Source of the DNA: Macrocybe gigantea
Taxonomy: Eukaryota > Basidiomycota > Agaricomycetes > Agaricales > Callistosporiaceae
Length of the DNA stretch: 64,000 nucleotides
Assembly (NCBI GenBank): GCA_011319805.1
Contig: SJRY01000075.1
Coordinates: 310,001 to 374,000, forward strand
Direction of reading: 5' to 3'
Below the pieces are notes generated by a model. It had not been told where the DNA came from and ran no database searches. It saw only the letters and a program-made list of their open reading frames with translations. A program made the position numbers and the translations under genes. Positions 43,665 to 54,268 of this stretch are shown piece by piece (position 1 is the first letter of the stretch; each line of letters begins with the position of its first letter).

Positions 43665-45511
43665 GATGCGTTGGCCTCCGCATTATGCTGCGGGGAGGCA
43701 TTAGAATGTTTGGGACTTGATCATGTCCGATCACGTACCAGCTGATAGTGTTGTTTGATCCACTTGGAATCAAAGCGATTCTTTCAGAAGGCACACTTCC
43801 GGTCGTCGGTGGAGTGGTCTTTGCTGCAGCTAAGACACTTTGGAGCATGCGGGCAGGGATGACCTGCTGGTGTTGCCTCATGAGGAGGGTTGGCCTTGGG
43901 TCTTGCTTTGCAGCAAGACGCGAGTGTGCGGTGATGCTCCTTTCTATGGAATTCCCCACAAACTGGGCATCAGAGGGACTGTTGGTTATACTTTAAAGCG
44001 GAGTGCCCCCAACGCCAACAGCGTTCGCAGAGAGGAACTCCCGGTGATGAGAGAGCGGTGCGGAAGCGGCATCGCCAGTTCTGGACCATAATGGTGCAGT
44101 TGTCCAGAGCTTTGACATTCTGGCCAGTGGACGTATCTTCGATATTGAACCAAACGGTCGCAGTATCAGAATTCTTGGAGTTGCGCATGACGTGAGGAAC
44201 TCCAACAAGGGTGATAAGGTCTGAGAATGAAGAGTTTCAGAGAATCTCATATGCTTGCCGGGCAGTGATGACACTTCCATCGGCATTGAAGTATGGTACG
44301 TTGAGCAGTTTCACATAGGAAACGCTCGTAGGAATAGCGAGCTCAACAGTAGAACCAGTCGGAGCACACCAGAGGGCGGCCTCATGCAGAATGCCGAGGT
44401 CCTTGGGCGATGCCACCTTCGTCATCAGACACGAAAATAAGGAGGCGGAATGGTCCTGGATGGATTCGCATCGAATCCAGGATTTGCCAGTGGTCAGCCC
44501 TTGATTGAAGGCAGAGAGAAGAGTCCCAGTGGCAACAGATATATTGTCCGCTAGGAAAGTAAAGGATACCCTGACATTATGTCGGGATGGACCATGGGAA
44601 GTGGACTTCACCTTCTTCTTAGGCAGTCCAGAAGGCTCCCCGGTCGCTTCCTTTTGCAAGGAAACAATCTTCTCTGCAGAGAGGTGAGGGAATGTCTTTG
44701 CCAATACTACGATAGCTTCGGCGGGAGTGTTGGCTGGTTGGGCCAAGGCTTGTGCATACGAGCGCTTGCCAGCAGCAGGGCGGGTAGCCCTATTGACAGG
44801 AGGGGGTGGACCACAACCCAGAGTTTGGGAGTGGGATCGTGGCTGTGGCGGAGGGGGGCGGTTCGGGTTCCAAGGCGGTCTCGGGGGGCGAGCACCCATG
44901 TTTGAGCAGGAGTCCTCTGGGCGTACGGTGCCAGAGGGAGAGGTATGAGGGTCAGCGAAACGAGTCGCCTTTCCATGAGAGGGGAGGTGGGCGTTGACAA
45001 TTTCTTGCAGGTGCCTGCCCAGGGGGTGTTGGGGTCCGTCAAGCATGGAGACGGAGAACATATTAATGTCGCCTGCACTGCTGACCAAAGTCGCAATGCC
45101 CTCGGCGATGGCATACTGGTATCCCGCCGGAATGGAGACGGAGGAGGAGCTGACCTTCAAGATCCAGGCCTTGAGGGCAGCGAGAGATTTGGCTGTGGCC
45201 TTGGCTTCACTGTGAAGGAACCGATCCCCTTTGGGGAAGATCGCGATGCCGATGGCATTGTCATTATACGCTGCCTCAGTGGACAAAATAGACAGAGAGG
45301 GGGGGCAGAGAGTACGGTAGGCCCTCCTGCATTCGAGGGGTTGGTGTCGTCGGTATCCATGAGACCGTCACCACCTTGGAAGAGAAGGCTCGCATTCCCC
45401 GTGGGGGGGAGGAGCAGGGGAGCGGGATGGGCCAGCAGTGGGCCGTCCTGGGTGCGGGTTGAGCGGTGCATGGCCGCCGCCACTGACGATGTTGAGCGGG
45501 TCATCGCTCAT
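43661..45511 (-). pseudogene. LINE-E ORF1
   Basis: Starts at ATG 45511 (MSDDPLN). Two compensating frame changes lie near 45400 and 45290. A 349-residue stretch follows (STEAAYNDNAIGIAIFPKGDRFLHSEAKA ... RQAYEIL), ended by TGA 44237 in place of CGA. Further on come the zinc knuckles (CERCWRWGHSALK, then CPVCGEFH). Another stop sits at 43970 in QSLXCP. The stop at 43661-43663 overlaps the ORF2 ATG. The middle holds the proline-rich RPPWNPNRPPPP and a basic segment KKKVKSTSHGPSRHN, which may serve RNA binding. Confidence 0.82.
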
Positions 45512-45704
45512 CAAAAACCTCTAGTAGACCGGTTGATTTTCAGCCGATTTTCACGATATGAGAAACAGAAGGGCTCAAGAGTGTTAGGAACTCGGGTTTG
45601 CAACTTGATATGGGATCCGCCCAGTTGATGTTGGTGTAGAACGAAGACGACGATGAGGAGGGTTGTTTACACTTATTTACAAATGGGCGTTGCGGAAAGA
45701 GAAG

Positions 45705-46164
45705 CGCCACTTCAGACAAGATTCACCCACAGGACTCATGCTTGAACCTGGATACTCACTCTCTGAGACCACCTTGGAATCCAAACTGCCCTTCTTCCCT
45801 TTAGCCATGCTCTCATTCTTGGACTTCTAGCTGAGGCCTGTTGCCTTCTGTTAACAGGGCTACATGCTCTACTTCTGGCAAGTGCTCCTATATGCAAGCC
45901 TTGGCCCAACTGGCCACTACATCTGCTGAAGCTATCATAGCCTTGGCAAAGACCTTTTCTCTCTCTGCTGAGAAGATTGTCTCCTTGCAGAAGGAGGCAA
46001 CCAGAGAGTCATCTGGACTACCTAAGAAGAAGGCTAAGTCTACATCATTGATTGTAATCTCTGCTCTGCACAAGTGCACTCTATTAGTGGCACAGACCAT
46101 TTGAATGCCAGTATGATGCCTTTGTGCATCTTTGGTTCATTAAGTACCTCACATCCAATAAGGC
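45705..46164 (+). mobile_element. Decayed LINE remnant (ORF1 piece joined to ORF2 end)
   Basis: 45760-46030 matches ORF1 (ALAQLATTSAEAIIALAKTF, SAEKIVSLQKEATRESSGLPKKKAKSTS). After unassigned sequence (46030-46100), 46101-46164 matches the ORF2 C-terminus (FECQYDAFVHLWFIKYLTSNKA). It is internally deleted. Its right end is cut by the copia-2 LTR. Confidence 0.7.
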
Positions 46165-46354
46165 TGTTGAAACTAGGCATAGGGAACACTCTGGATGAGC
46201 CTTAGAACCTAGAAGTCCTGAGTGAGAACACTAAGATATAATTGAGTATAAACAAGTACTTGCCTAGAAGTCCTGAGTGAGAACACTGGAGACTTCAAGG
46301 CGCTCTATACTACCTATATATACTCGCAGGATGCTGTGTGTGCAGCCATAGGCT

Positions 46355-46581
46355 TGTTAGATTGTGTGTATTCAGGCACATTGTTGTCTCCACTAATATC
46401 AAAGATACCGAAGAACCTAGACCAAATAGTGTCTCAGGGTGAAGGTATATAGGATGAGGTGGTTGTAAATACAACTTCTAAGTTGATCCATCAGGCCTGA
46501 TAGCTCAGTGGTAGAGCTACTGGTATATGTCCAGGAGGTCCTGGGTTCAATCCCCAGTCAGGACATCTTTTCTATTTAACA
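46355..46581 (+). mobile_element. 227-bp LTR-like unit with an internal tRNA-like sequence, TSD AGGCT
   Basis: Begins TGTTAGATTGTG and ends CTATTTAACA (TG...CA, with TGTTA/TAACA inverted ends). It is flanked by AGGCT at 46350-46354 and 46582-46586. The intact LTR at about 50840 has AGGCT once, so the duplication is real. These are the marks of a solo LTR of a small (TRIM-like) retrotransposon. A TATATAGG lies near 46446. The right third is a tRNA-like sequence. No internal domain or second copy is present in the window. Confidence 0.7.
46494..46564 (+). other. tRNA-like cloverleaf with good A and B boxes
   Basis: 71 nt can fold as a cloverleaf: acceptor GGCCTGA/TCAGGAC (one mismatch), D stem GCTC/GAGC, anticodon stem with one mismatch, variable loop of 5, T arm CTGGG-TTCAATC-CCCAG perfect. 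A box TAGCTCAGTGG, B box GGGTTCAATCCC. The anticodon loop TATATGT lacks U33, so it is probably not a working tRNA. The nominal anticodon would be TAT. Confidence 0.6.
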
Positions 46582-46712
46582 AGGCTGCACATTGCTGTGG
46601 GCACAGCTGTAAGCTGTGCACTGCTGCGGACACAGCCATATACTGCGCATTGCTGCGCACAGCCTGTGTCCTATCCTATGCACAAGTCCGGACAGAAGGG
46701 GCACTTCTAACA

Positions 46713-46730
46713 CCTCCCCCTGACCTGAAC
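46713..46730 (-). promoter_or_regulatory. Copia-2 polypurine tract
   Basis: Minus strand GTTCAGGTCAGGGGGAGG directly precedes the 3' LTR start TGTTAGAAGTGCC. Identical in layout to copia-1. Confidence 0.8.
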
Positions 46731-46738
46731 TGTCTAAA

Positions 46739-49700
46739 CTATGTAACTATGAGTCCCATTCTCTGTCTACAGAATTCGACCTTTGGTACAGTACGTGGCT
46801 TGGTTAACAAGTCTGCAACTTGTTCAGTCCCTGGAATAAATTCTGGCAGAATCCTCTTCTACTCCACTGTATCCCTAAGCCAGAAGTATCGCAAATCCAG
46901 CTGTTTCATGCGCCCATGATGCTCTGGATTCTTTGTGACACTCAGTGCAGACTGATTGTCAATCTTGAGTAGTGATGCTTGCAACACAGGGTATCCCATC
47001 TCCTGCATAATGTTGCGCATCCATAAGATGTGTAGCTTCTTGTTCCACTGTCTGGCAGACTGTTTAAGCCTATAAAGCGATTTGTAGAGTTTGCAGACTT
47101 GGTTTGGACCACCTTGGTGAAACCCCTCTGGTTGAACCATATAAATCTCCTCCTTCAAATCACCATTAGGAAAGGCAGAGGTAACATCTACAGAACAAAG
47201 TTCCATGTCCTCAATACCAGCCATGGCTAGAATAAGTCTCAAGGCAGCAGGGCGAAATGTGGGGGCAAAGACTTCAGTATAGTCAATGCCAGGTCTTTGA
47301 CTGAAACCTTTAGCAACACATCGAGCTTTGTAGCACTCAATCGAGCCATCTGCATTGCGTTTAACCTTGAAAACCCATCCACAACCAATAGCCTTCTTTC
47401 CTGGAGGCAAGTCCACAATCTCCCATGTCCCATGACCCATAAGAGACATAATCTCTTCATTACACACTTCTTGCCACTTGTGAGCATCCGGACATTGCAT
47501 AGCTTGCTTGTAAGTGCTCGGATTTGCACCTTCAGCTAGACCAGCAAATTGGACATCCACAAAACCAGCTTCTTCATCAGGATTAGCATCAGGATCCTCA
47601 TGAATTGAGTCTTCTGAATCAGAATCATCTCGAACTGGTGGTGGAGCAGGTCTAATGACCCACCAGTTACCAGGTGGTTTGACATTTCTGACTGGTTTCC
47701 TGACAGCAATGGGAAGAGGTGGTGGGGTTGGTACTCTGTGTCTAACAGGAGGTGTGTGGGGCAAGTTATCATTTTGGTGAATAGCAGGAGGCGTTCTAGG
47801 ACGAAGATTTGGACTCTGTGGAGGGGTAGGCTCTGGGTCAGGAGCAGAGGGAGCTGTTGGCACAATAGGGTTTGGTGCATCAAAGCCTCCCCCTAACTCC
47901 AGCACAGCTGAGTCTTGGGAAACTGGTTGCAAGGCAGGTAGATCCAGAGGAAGGATAAGTAAAGAAGGAGTGCTGTAATGTTTCTGAGAGGTACCAGGGA
48001 AGTATCTCTCGTCAAATTCAGCTCTCTCCGTGATAATGGTCTTCTTGGTAGTAGGATTGTAAAACTTCCAACCCTTGTAACCATCAGGATAACCAATGAA
48101 GATGCATTTCTGGTAGTGTGGTTGCAGTTTCTTCCTCTGATCCTTCTGCACAAAGACATATGCAGTGCATCCCCAGATTCTGAGATGACTGACATCTGGT
48201 TTCTTCCCAAACCAAGCCTGATAAGGTGTAGTCCCAGACAGAGCAGAGGTAGGTACTCTGTTCCAAATGTGCACTATAGAAGCAAGACCATCTCCCCAGA
48301 ATGAAGCAGGCAGCTTGGATTCAGATAGCATAGCAGTTAACTCTTCTGCCATAGTCCGATTAGCTCTTTCTGCAACTCCATTCTGTTGAGGCCTATTCCT
48401 GACAGTATGTCTCTGGATAATGCCACAATCATTGGTGAATTTGATAAAGGCATTGGACATGTACTCTCCACCCTTGTCATCCTGTAAAGCTTTGATCTTT
48501 AAGCCAAGTTGGTTTTCAGCATAGGCCTTAAACTGTCTAAAGGCATCAAATGCATCACTCTTCTGTTTAAGGGGTATCACCACTCTGAATCTGGTACAAT
48601 CATCAATGAAAGTAATCCAATACTTGAATCCAGAGTGGGATTTAACAGGAAGAGGGCCATAAAGATCAGAATGGACGAGTTCTAGGGGTTGAGAAGCATG
48701 ACTGTCTGAGGAGGGGAATGGGTTTGAAGACATTTTGCCTGCAAGACATGGTTCACAGATGGGGTCTGGCTTGTCCGAGGTTTTGAGATCCAATCCAGTT
48801 ACCAAGTTATCCTTGGCCATCAGTTTGACAGTGTCATAACTGAAATCAGCCAATCTCCTATGCCATAAGCTAAGGTCCAAAGGAAGTGTGCTAGCAAGGT
48901 TTGCAAACTCCGAAATTGCCTCTGTTACACCATCCAACTGGGCAGTGTTGTTGGGAGTGATATGAGCAGAGAACAGTGTCCTGTTAAGTGATTTGGAATG
49001 AAAGTCTATGCAGGAATCATCAATGACAATCCTGAAAGCTTTGTGTTTGGAGAGATATAGACAGGACAATAGATTGTTTCGGAATTCTGGCACATGCAAA
49101 ACCCTGGTAAACTCTACAGATTGGGCTGGTTTGCCTCTAATGACTGGATTGAAAATCACAGTCCCAACTCCAGCTGAATAAATAATGGAACTATCTGCCA
49201 ACTTGATTGGAATCTTGAGGGGGTATAGTTTCTGACCCAATGTTTATGAGGGGTCATATGAGAAGTGGCCCCTGTGTCTGTGATCCAATCAAAGTCAGCA
49301 TCCAGTTGGAGTGGATGAGAGAGTTTGGCACTTGCATTGCCTGCAAATTCGGTTACTTCGGACTCTGTAGCCTTGTTGGCTTGCTCCTGCCCTTTGGTCT
49401 TTTGCCTAGCCACCTTTTGAGCCTCCTTGTAAAGTTGGCAATTCCTCCAGAAGTGATCCAGACCACAGAATCCGCATGTTTTGTCCTTTTTCTGTGATGT
49501 ATTGGAGTTTGAGTTCTTCTGTTTAGATGAATGGGAGGAAGTGGTAGCCTTTAAGGCAGACTCTGCAGCATCAGCAGATCTTCTAGTTCTTTGGATCTCT
49601 TCAGTAACAAAGGCTTGTTTGATAGTATCTTTGTCAAGCTTGTCATGAAGAAGAAGGGAGGAGACAAAGGAGTTGTACTCCTCAGGAAGAGCTCTGATCA

Positions 49701-50169
49701 AGGCCATGGAAGCAAGTTCACTATCCAGGCTAGATAGAGTGAAGTCTGCTGGGCGAAGATTTTGAATTTTGACCAGACAGTCATCAACTCTGTTCATAAG
49801 GGATTGCAGAGTTTCGTCCTCCTTCTTTCTGATAGAGAAGAGATCATCATAGGCATTGAACCTGGAGCCAGGCTTCTTTTGAAGATGGACCTTTTCCAAA
49901 GCAGCCCACATCTTCACAGGATCATCTTTAATCCCATGAAAATGAATTCTCTGTTCCTGCTCCACCATAAGATAGAGCTGGCCAGCTGCTTTGTCTGACT
50001 TTAGGTCCCATGCTTCAGCAGAAGTGGAGTCTACTGGTCTTGGATTTGAACCAGAGACAATCCTCCAAAGGCCACAAGCTCTGAGCCAAGCCTCCATTTC
50101 TCCAGACCAAGTAGGATAGTTGGTGGAGTTGAGTTTGGTGAATGAAGGCATGGAGGTAGAGGAAGACAT
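46739..50169 (-). pseudogene. Copia-2 gag-pol with one-base frameshift, one stop and an RT/RNase H deletion
   Basis: Starts MSSSTSMPSFTKLNSTNYPTW (50169). Gag is followed by a single CCHC knuckle (CGFCGLDHFWRNC) and protease (ITDTGATSHM). At about 49195 one C seems lost from a C run (TPLKIPIK becomes TPSRFQ), moving pol to frame 49240-46859. The integrase zinc region is LWHRRLADFSY...CEPC (the second His is Asp). The core has HSDLYGP, QDDKGGEY and NGVAERANR. RT begins (WQEVCNEEI) but RQWNKKLH jumps to ILWMRNIMQ, deleting about 780 bp including YIDD and most of RNase H relative to copia-1. CAG-to-TAG at 46859 precedes the final stop at 46739-46741. Confidence 0.9.
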
Positions 50170-50649
50170 GATGGCAAGATGCTAGAGGCAGGGAGATGGC
50201 AAAGGGATAGAGGCAAGGAGATGGAATGGAATGGAATGATAGGAGGTTGGGAATACAACCACAATCCTCTTGCTTGGGCAGGGTTCCACAACAGAGAGAG
50301 AGACTGTGCTACTGGCCTTGCCCTCAGGAGAGTGTGTGTCAAGAAAGGTCTAGCTACTGAAAGTGCCCTTGGTCTACTTAAGTAAAGTAAAAAGGCTATC
50401 TACTGAGCACCCAGTTGTCAGCACAAAGGCCTAACCCCAGAGTCACAGGAATGACTACCTGGTTTTCTACTGGTGGAGTAAAGACTGCTTCAAATGAAGA
50501 CCAGTCCCAACAGTTGGTGCTCCTATCTACTAAACTTAGACACACACCCTATAAGGACAGTGAACTCCAGGCTAGTACAGTCAAGGAAGGGGAAAGATGG
50601 AGGAAAATCCGGACTCTTGGTGTATGTCTGATAAGGCTGTTAGAGGCCG

Positions 50650-50661
50650 GGGCCCATAACC
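50650..50661 (-). promoter_or_regulatory. Copia-2 primer-binding site (initiator tRNA-Met anticodon region)
   Basis: GGTTATGGGCCC follows the LTR directly. Its complement GGGCCCATAACC reads like the anticodon stem-loop of initiator tRNA-Met (loop with CAU). Drosophila copia is known to prime from a cleaved initiator tRNA-Met rather than from the CCA end. Confidence 0.7.
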
Positions 50662-51064
50662 TGTTGAAACTAGGCACAGGGAACACTCTGGACGAGCCTT
50701 AGAACCTAGAAGTCCTGAGTGAGAACACTAGTAATTGAGTTATGTACAAGTACTTGCCTAGAAGTCCTGAGTGAGAACACTGGGGACTTCAAGGCGCTCT
50801 GTGCTACCTATATATACGTGTAGAAGGCTGTGTGCGCAGCCATAGGCTGCGCATTGCTGTGGGCACAGCTGTAGGCTGTGCACTGCTGCGGACACAGCCA
50901 TTTACTGCGCATTACTGCGCGCACAGCTTGTGCTGTGCATTGCTGCGGACGCAGCCACAGGCTGCGCATTGCTGCGCACACAGCCATAGGCTGTGTGCAT
51001 TGCTAGGCGCATAGCCTGGGTCCTGTCCTATGCACAAGTCCGGACAGGAGGGGCATTTCTAACA
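50662..51064 (-). repeat. Copia-2 5' LTR (403 bp)
   Basis: Minus strand TGTTAGAAATGCCCCTCC to CTAGTTTCAACA. It holds the longest array of the imperfect GCTGYGCATTGCTGYGSACACAGC repeat in this LTR family (about 50828-51000). Confidence 0.9.
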
Positions 51065-52612
51065 ATAAACTCGGTTGCTGTACAGGCTCTTAAGGACTGG
51101 ATCCTCAAAGTCGGCAAAGCTTCTGTCTCCATCCCAGCAGGCTATCAGTATGCCATCGCTGAGGGCATTGCAGCGCTTGTTGCTACTGCCGGCGACGTTA
51201 ACATGTTCTCCGTCCCTATGCTTGAGGGACCTCAACAGCACCTCGGAATGCACTTGCAGGAAATTGTCAGTGCGCACCTTCCTTCGTGTGGGAAGTCCAC
51301 TCATTTTGCTGATCCCGTCACTCACCACTCCCCCTCTGGTACTGTGCGACCGGAGAACTCTCGTTCGAATCAGGGCACCCTGCCTCTGAGACCAGCTCAG
51401 AATCTGAACTGCCCTCCTCCACCCTCTCGCACGCGATCTCGTTCTCGAACCCCTGGACGTGGACCACCTCCTCTGGTCAATAGGGCCACCCGCCCTTCTT
51501 CCGGCAAGCACTCTTATGCGCAAGCCTTGGCCCAACTGGCCAATACTCCCGCCGAGGCTATTGTAGCCCTGGCAAAAACTTTCCCACACCTCTCCGCTGA
51601 AAAGATTGTCTCCTTGCAAAAGGAAGCAACCGGGGAGCCATCTGGACCACCTAAGAAGAAGGCTAAGTCCACTTCGCATGGACCATCCCGGCGTAATGTC
51701 CAGGTCAGTTACTCTTTCCCTGGTGACAATGACTCCATTGCCACTGGAGCTCGTCTTAATACCCTTAATAGGGTGTTAACTGCTGGTAAATCCTGGATTC
51801 GATGTGAATCCATCCAGGATCACTCCACCTCCTCGTTCTCCTACTTGATGATGAGGGTGGCTTCTCCAAAAGACCTCAGCATTTTACGCGAGGCTGCTCT
51901 CCGCTGTGCTCCGGCAGGTTCTACTGTTGAGCTCGCTATTCTGATGAGCATTTCCTATGTGAAACTGCTCGATGTTCCTTATTTCAATGCCGATGGCAGT
52001 ATTATTACTGCTCGGCAAGCTTACGAGATTCTCCGAGATTCCTCTTTCTCGGACCTCATCACCCTCGTTGGGGTTCCGAGTGTTATGCACAACTCCAAAA
52101 ACTCCGATACTGCAACCGTGTGGTTCAACATTGAAGACACGTCAACTGGCCAGAACGTAAAGGCTCTGGACAATTGTACAGTTATGGTCAGGAATTGGCG
52201 TTGCCGATTCAAGGCTGCTCTCTCTTCACCGGGAGTTCCTCTCTGTGAACGCTGTTGGCGATGGGGGCACTCAGCTCTTAAGTGCAACCAGCAATCTCTC
52301 TGTTGCCCGCTCTGTGGGGAACCTCACAGAAAGGAACACCACCGCACCCTGGCATCTTGCTGCAAGGCTCGACCCAAGGCCAACCGTCCTCGTGAGGGCA
52401 CGCCGGCAGGTCAACCCTGCCCCCATCCTCCGAAGTGTCTCAGCTGTAGCTGAGACCACTCCACTGATAACCAGAAGTGCCCCTTCTGGAAAAATCGCTT
52501 TGACCCAGATTGGATCAAAGAACACTACAAGCTGGTATGTGATCGTAAACGGTCAGGTAACAATTGTTCTAATGCCTCCCCACAGCGTAATGTGGAGGCC
52601 GACATGTCATGA
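51065..52612 (+). pseudogene. LINE-F ORF1, truncated, one stop
   Basis: Open from the LTR junction (ALKDWILKVGKASVSIPAGYQYAIAEG) to TGA 52610-52612, with a single internal TGA at 52451 (SCSXDHSTD; CGA in relatives). It has the proline/arginine-rich middle, KKKAKSTSHGPSRRN, and the knuckles CERCWRWGHSALKC, CPLCGEPH and CLSC. The stop overlaps the ORF2 ATG (ATGA at 52609-52612). This is the best preserved ORF1 frame in the window apart from its missing N-terminus. Confidence 0.88.
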
Positions 52613-53870
52613 GCGTCTCCTCGGGTAGCGAAGCTTTGGCTGTGGTCCCCGGCTTAAGGGGATATTCATTGATTTCTTCTTTTCGTATTTTCTCTCAGAA
52701 TGTAAATAGAAAATATGTACATATGGACATGCTCCTCTCCACTCTCGGGAAGAACTATGATATTTTGTTTTTCCAAGAACCCGCTTGGAATCTCATAAGG
52801 CATGCCCCGTCTGCTCACAATGTCGAGGGTGAGGCAGTAATTGGAGGTCCCACCCACCTGGATTGGACCTGCATAGTCCGCTGGTCATCTCTCGAGGACC
52901 CCCCTCAAGTAATGGCCTATGTACACAACAGGCTTCGGCGCCTGCATCCATCCCTTTGCCACGACTTAGTAGATAGTCGCGATCTTATGATTATAAGTTT
53001 CACCACTCCTGGTGAGCCTCTTTTTCTCGCTAACGCCTACTCTGATGTGGATGCTAGTGCTATTCGTCTCTTGCACGACTGTGCTGAGCATCCCGATTTC
53101 CCCAATCTGATTTATCTTGGAGGGGACTTCAATTGTCATTATGAACTATGGGATAGAGGTCATAATTCGCAGCATTCTCGAGGTGAAATGCTGTGTAATG
53201 CAGCTCTTGACCTCAGTTTAGAATGGTCAGAACCCAGTAACCCTGGGCTGACGTTCATGTCACACAATCCTGAGCTTCGGCCGTTGATTATCGACTTGAT
53301 GTTCATCCCCATTGATAGTGTGGATTGTCATTCTCGCATTGTAGATGCACTCAAGCTGACATCGGATCATGCCCCGTTATCACTGTTATTAGACGTTCCT
53401 CTGCTAGACCTTTCTGTCTGATGGCATACGCTGAGCAAGGACAGCGTGCCGGAGTTTATCTCTGACATTGCTGGTGATCTTCTCGGTATGGACATGGTCC
53501 CTATTGAGAGTAATAACAACCTCGACAGTGTCTTGTCGACACTTTCAAAGGCCATCGACTGGGCTTGGAATCTCCATTCCAAGGAATGCAAGCTCTCGAA
53601 ACGGAGCAAGGGCTGGTGGAACCAGCATTGTTCTGAGGCTCTTGATACCTTTAGACAGACCAGGTCTGAAAGGGATCATCGCATCTGGTGGCAAGCTGTC
53701 AAAGATGCTAAACGCGCCTTCTTTGATCAACGGATCAAGGAGGTAGCTGAAAAGTCTCATCGTCCATGAGACTTAGCTGCATGGATGAAACAGAGACTTT
53801 TACCAGATTATGAGGCTATGTCTTTCCAGGGACAGCCTTGCAACTCTATCGAAGCGCTCTGGAATGCACT
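51065..53870 (+). mobile_element. LINE-F left part (subfamily II), split by LINE-G
   Basis: ORF1 from about residue 100 and the first third of ORF2. It is cut on the left by the copia-2 LTR. At 53870 it is interrupted by LINE-G and resumes at 60211 or 60231, depending on how the 20-bp duplication is counted. It then runs to about 60792, where LINE-H is inserted. Confidence 0.88.
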
Positions 53871-54268
53871 TTTTTTTTTTTTTTTTTTTTTATTAAATCA
53901 TCAATTTATATAGCGGTGCACGGTGGCAGTCCGCTTGTAAATACACCAAGGTACCTACTATAAATACGACTAGTCCGAGGCCAACCAGACTGAAGGGAGG
54001 TACATAGAGGGCTGCACTGCCCTGTTCTCTCGTGCCCGCGCTCGAGCTATGTGACTCGAGCTCACGCATACTCACTCGCTCGAGCACTGTCCCCCAACCC
54101 CAGAGGGTCGGTTGTGGTCAATTCCACGTAAAAGGTCCAGAAGGACCTATAACAATGCTGTTGCGAAGTTTGCGATTCGCATACCGCTAGGTCAGTGCTT
54201 CGGTCACTGACCCGACTGTTTTAAGATTGTCCAGGTTGCCCCGGACGATCTCCGCTACAGAGCGGCAG

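Larger units (their letters stand above)
39297..45704 (-). mobile_element. LINE-E, near full-length LINE (subfamily I)
   Basis: On the minus strand: 5' end CTTCTCTTTCCGCAACGCC at 45704, 5' UTR about 193 bp, ORF1, ORF2, 3' UTR, A tail (T run 39297-39314). It has the same structure and length class as LINE-G. The flanks are LINE pieces on both sides but do not form a target duplication, so the site has been altered. Decay is intermediate. Confidence 0.88.
46165..46712 (-). repeat. Copia-2 3' LTR carrying an insert
   Basis: TGTTAGAAGTGCCCC to CTAGTTTCAACA on the minus strand. It is interrupted at 46355-46581 by an LTR-like unit with AGGCT duplications. Without it the LTR is about 316 bp, shorter than its partner because fewer internal repeats are present. 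Confidence 0.88.
46165..51064 (-). mobile_element. Copia-2, Ty1/copia element with both LTRs
   Basis: The 5' LTR is 50662-51064 (403 bp) and the 3' LTR 46165-46712 (316 bp without its 227-bp insert and 5-bp duplication). Between them lie a primer site, a single gag-pol frame and a polypurine tract. It lies between LINE fragments and shows no 5-bp duplication (AAGGC left, ATAAA right). An in-frame deletion in pol removes the RT catalytic core. Confidence 0.9.

Noticed and set aside
46494..46564. Functional tRNA gene
   Set aside because: The anticodon loop lacks the conserved U33 and two stems have mismatches; it lies inside a TSD-flanked insert.
50993..51064. Possible start of LINE-F ORF1 within the copia LTR (frame open from 50993)
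   Set aside because: The frame is continuous by chance across the LTR/LINE junction; relatives start ORF1 at MSDDPLN and the LTR part has no homology to ORF1.
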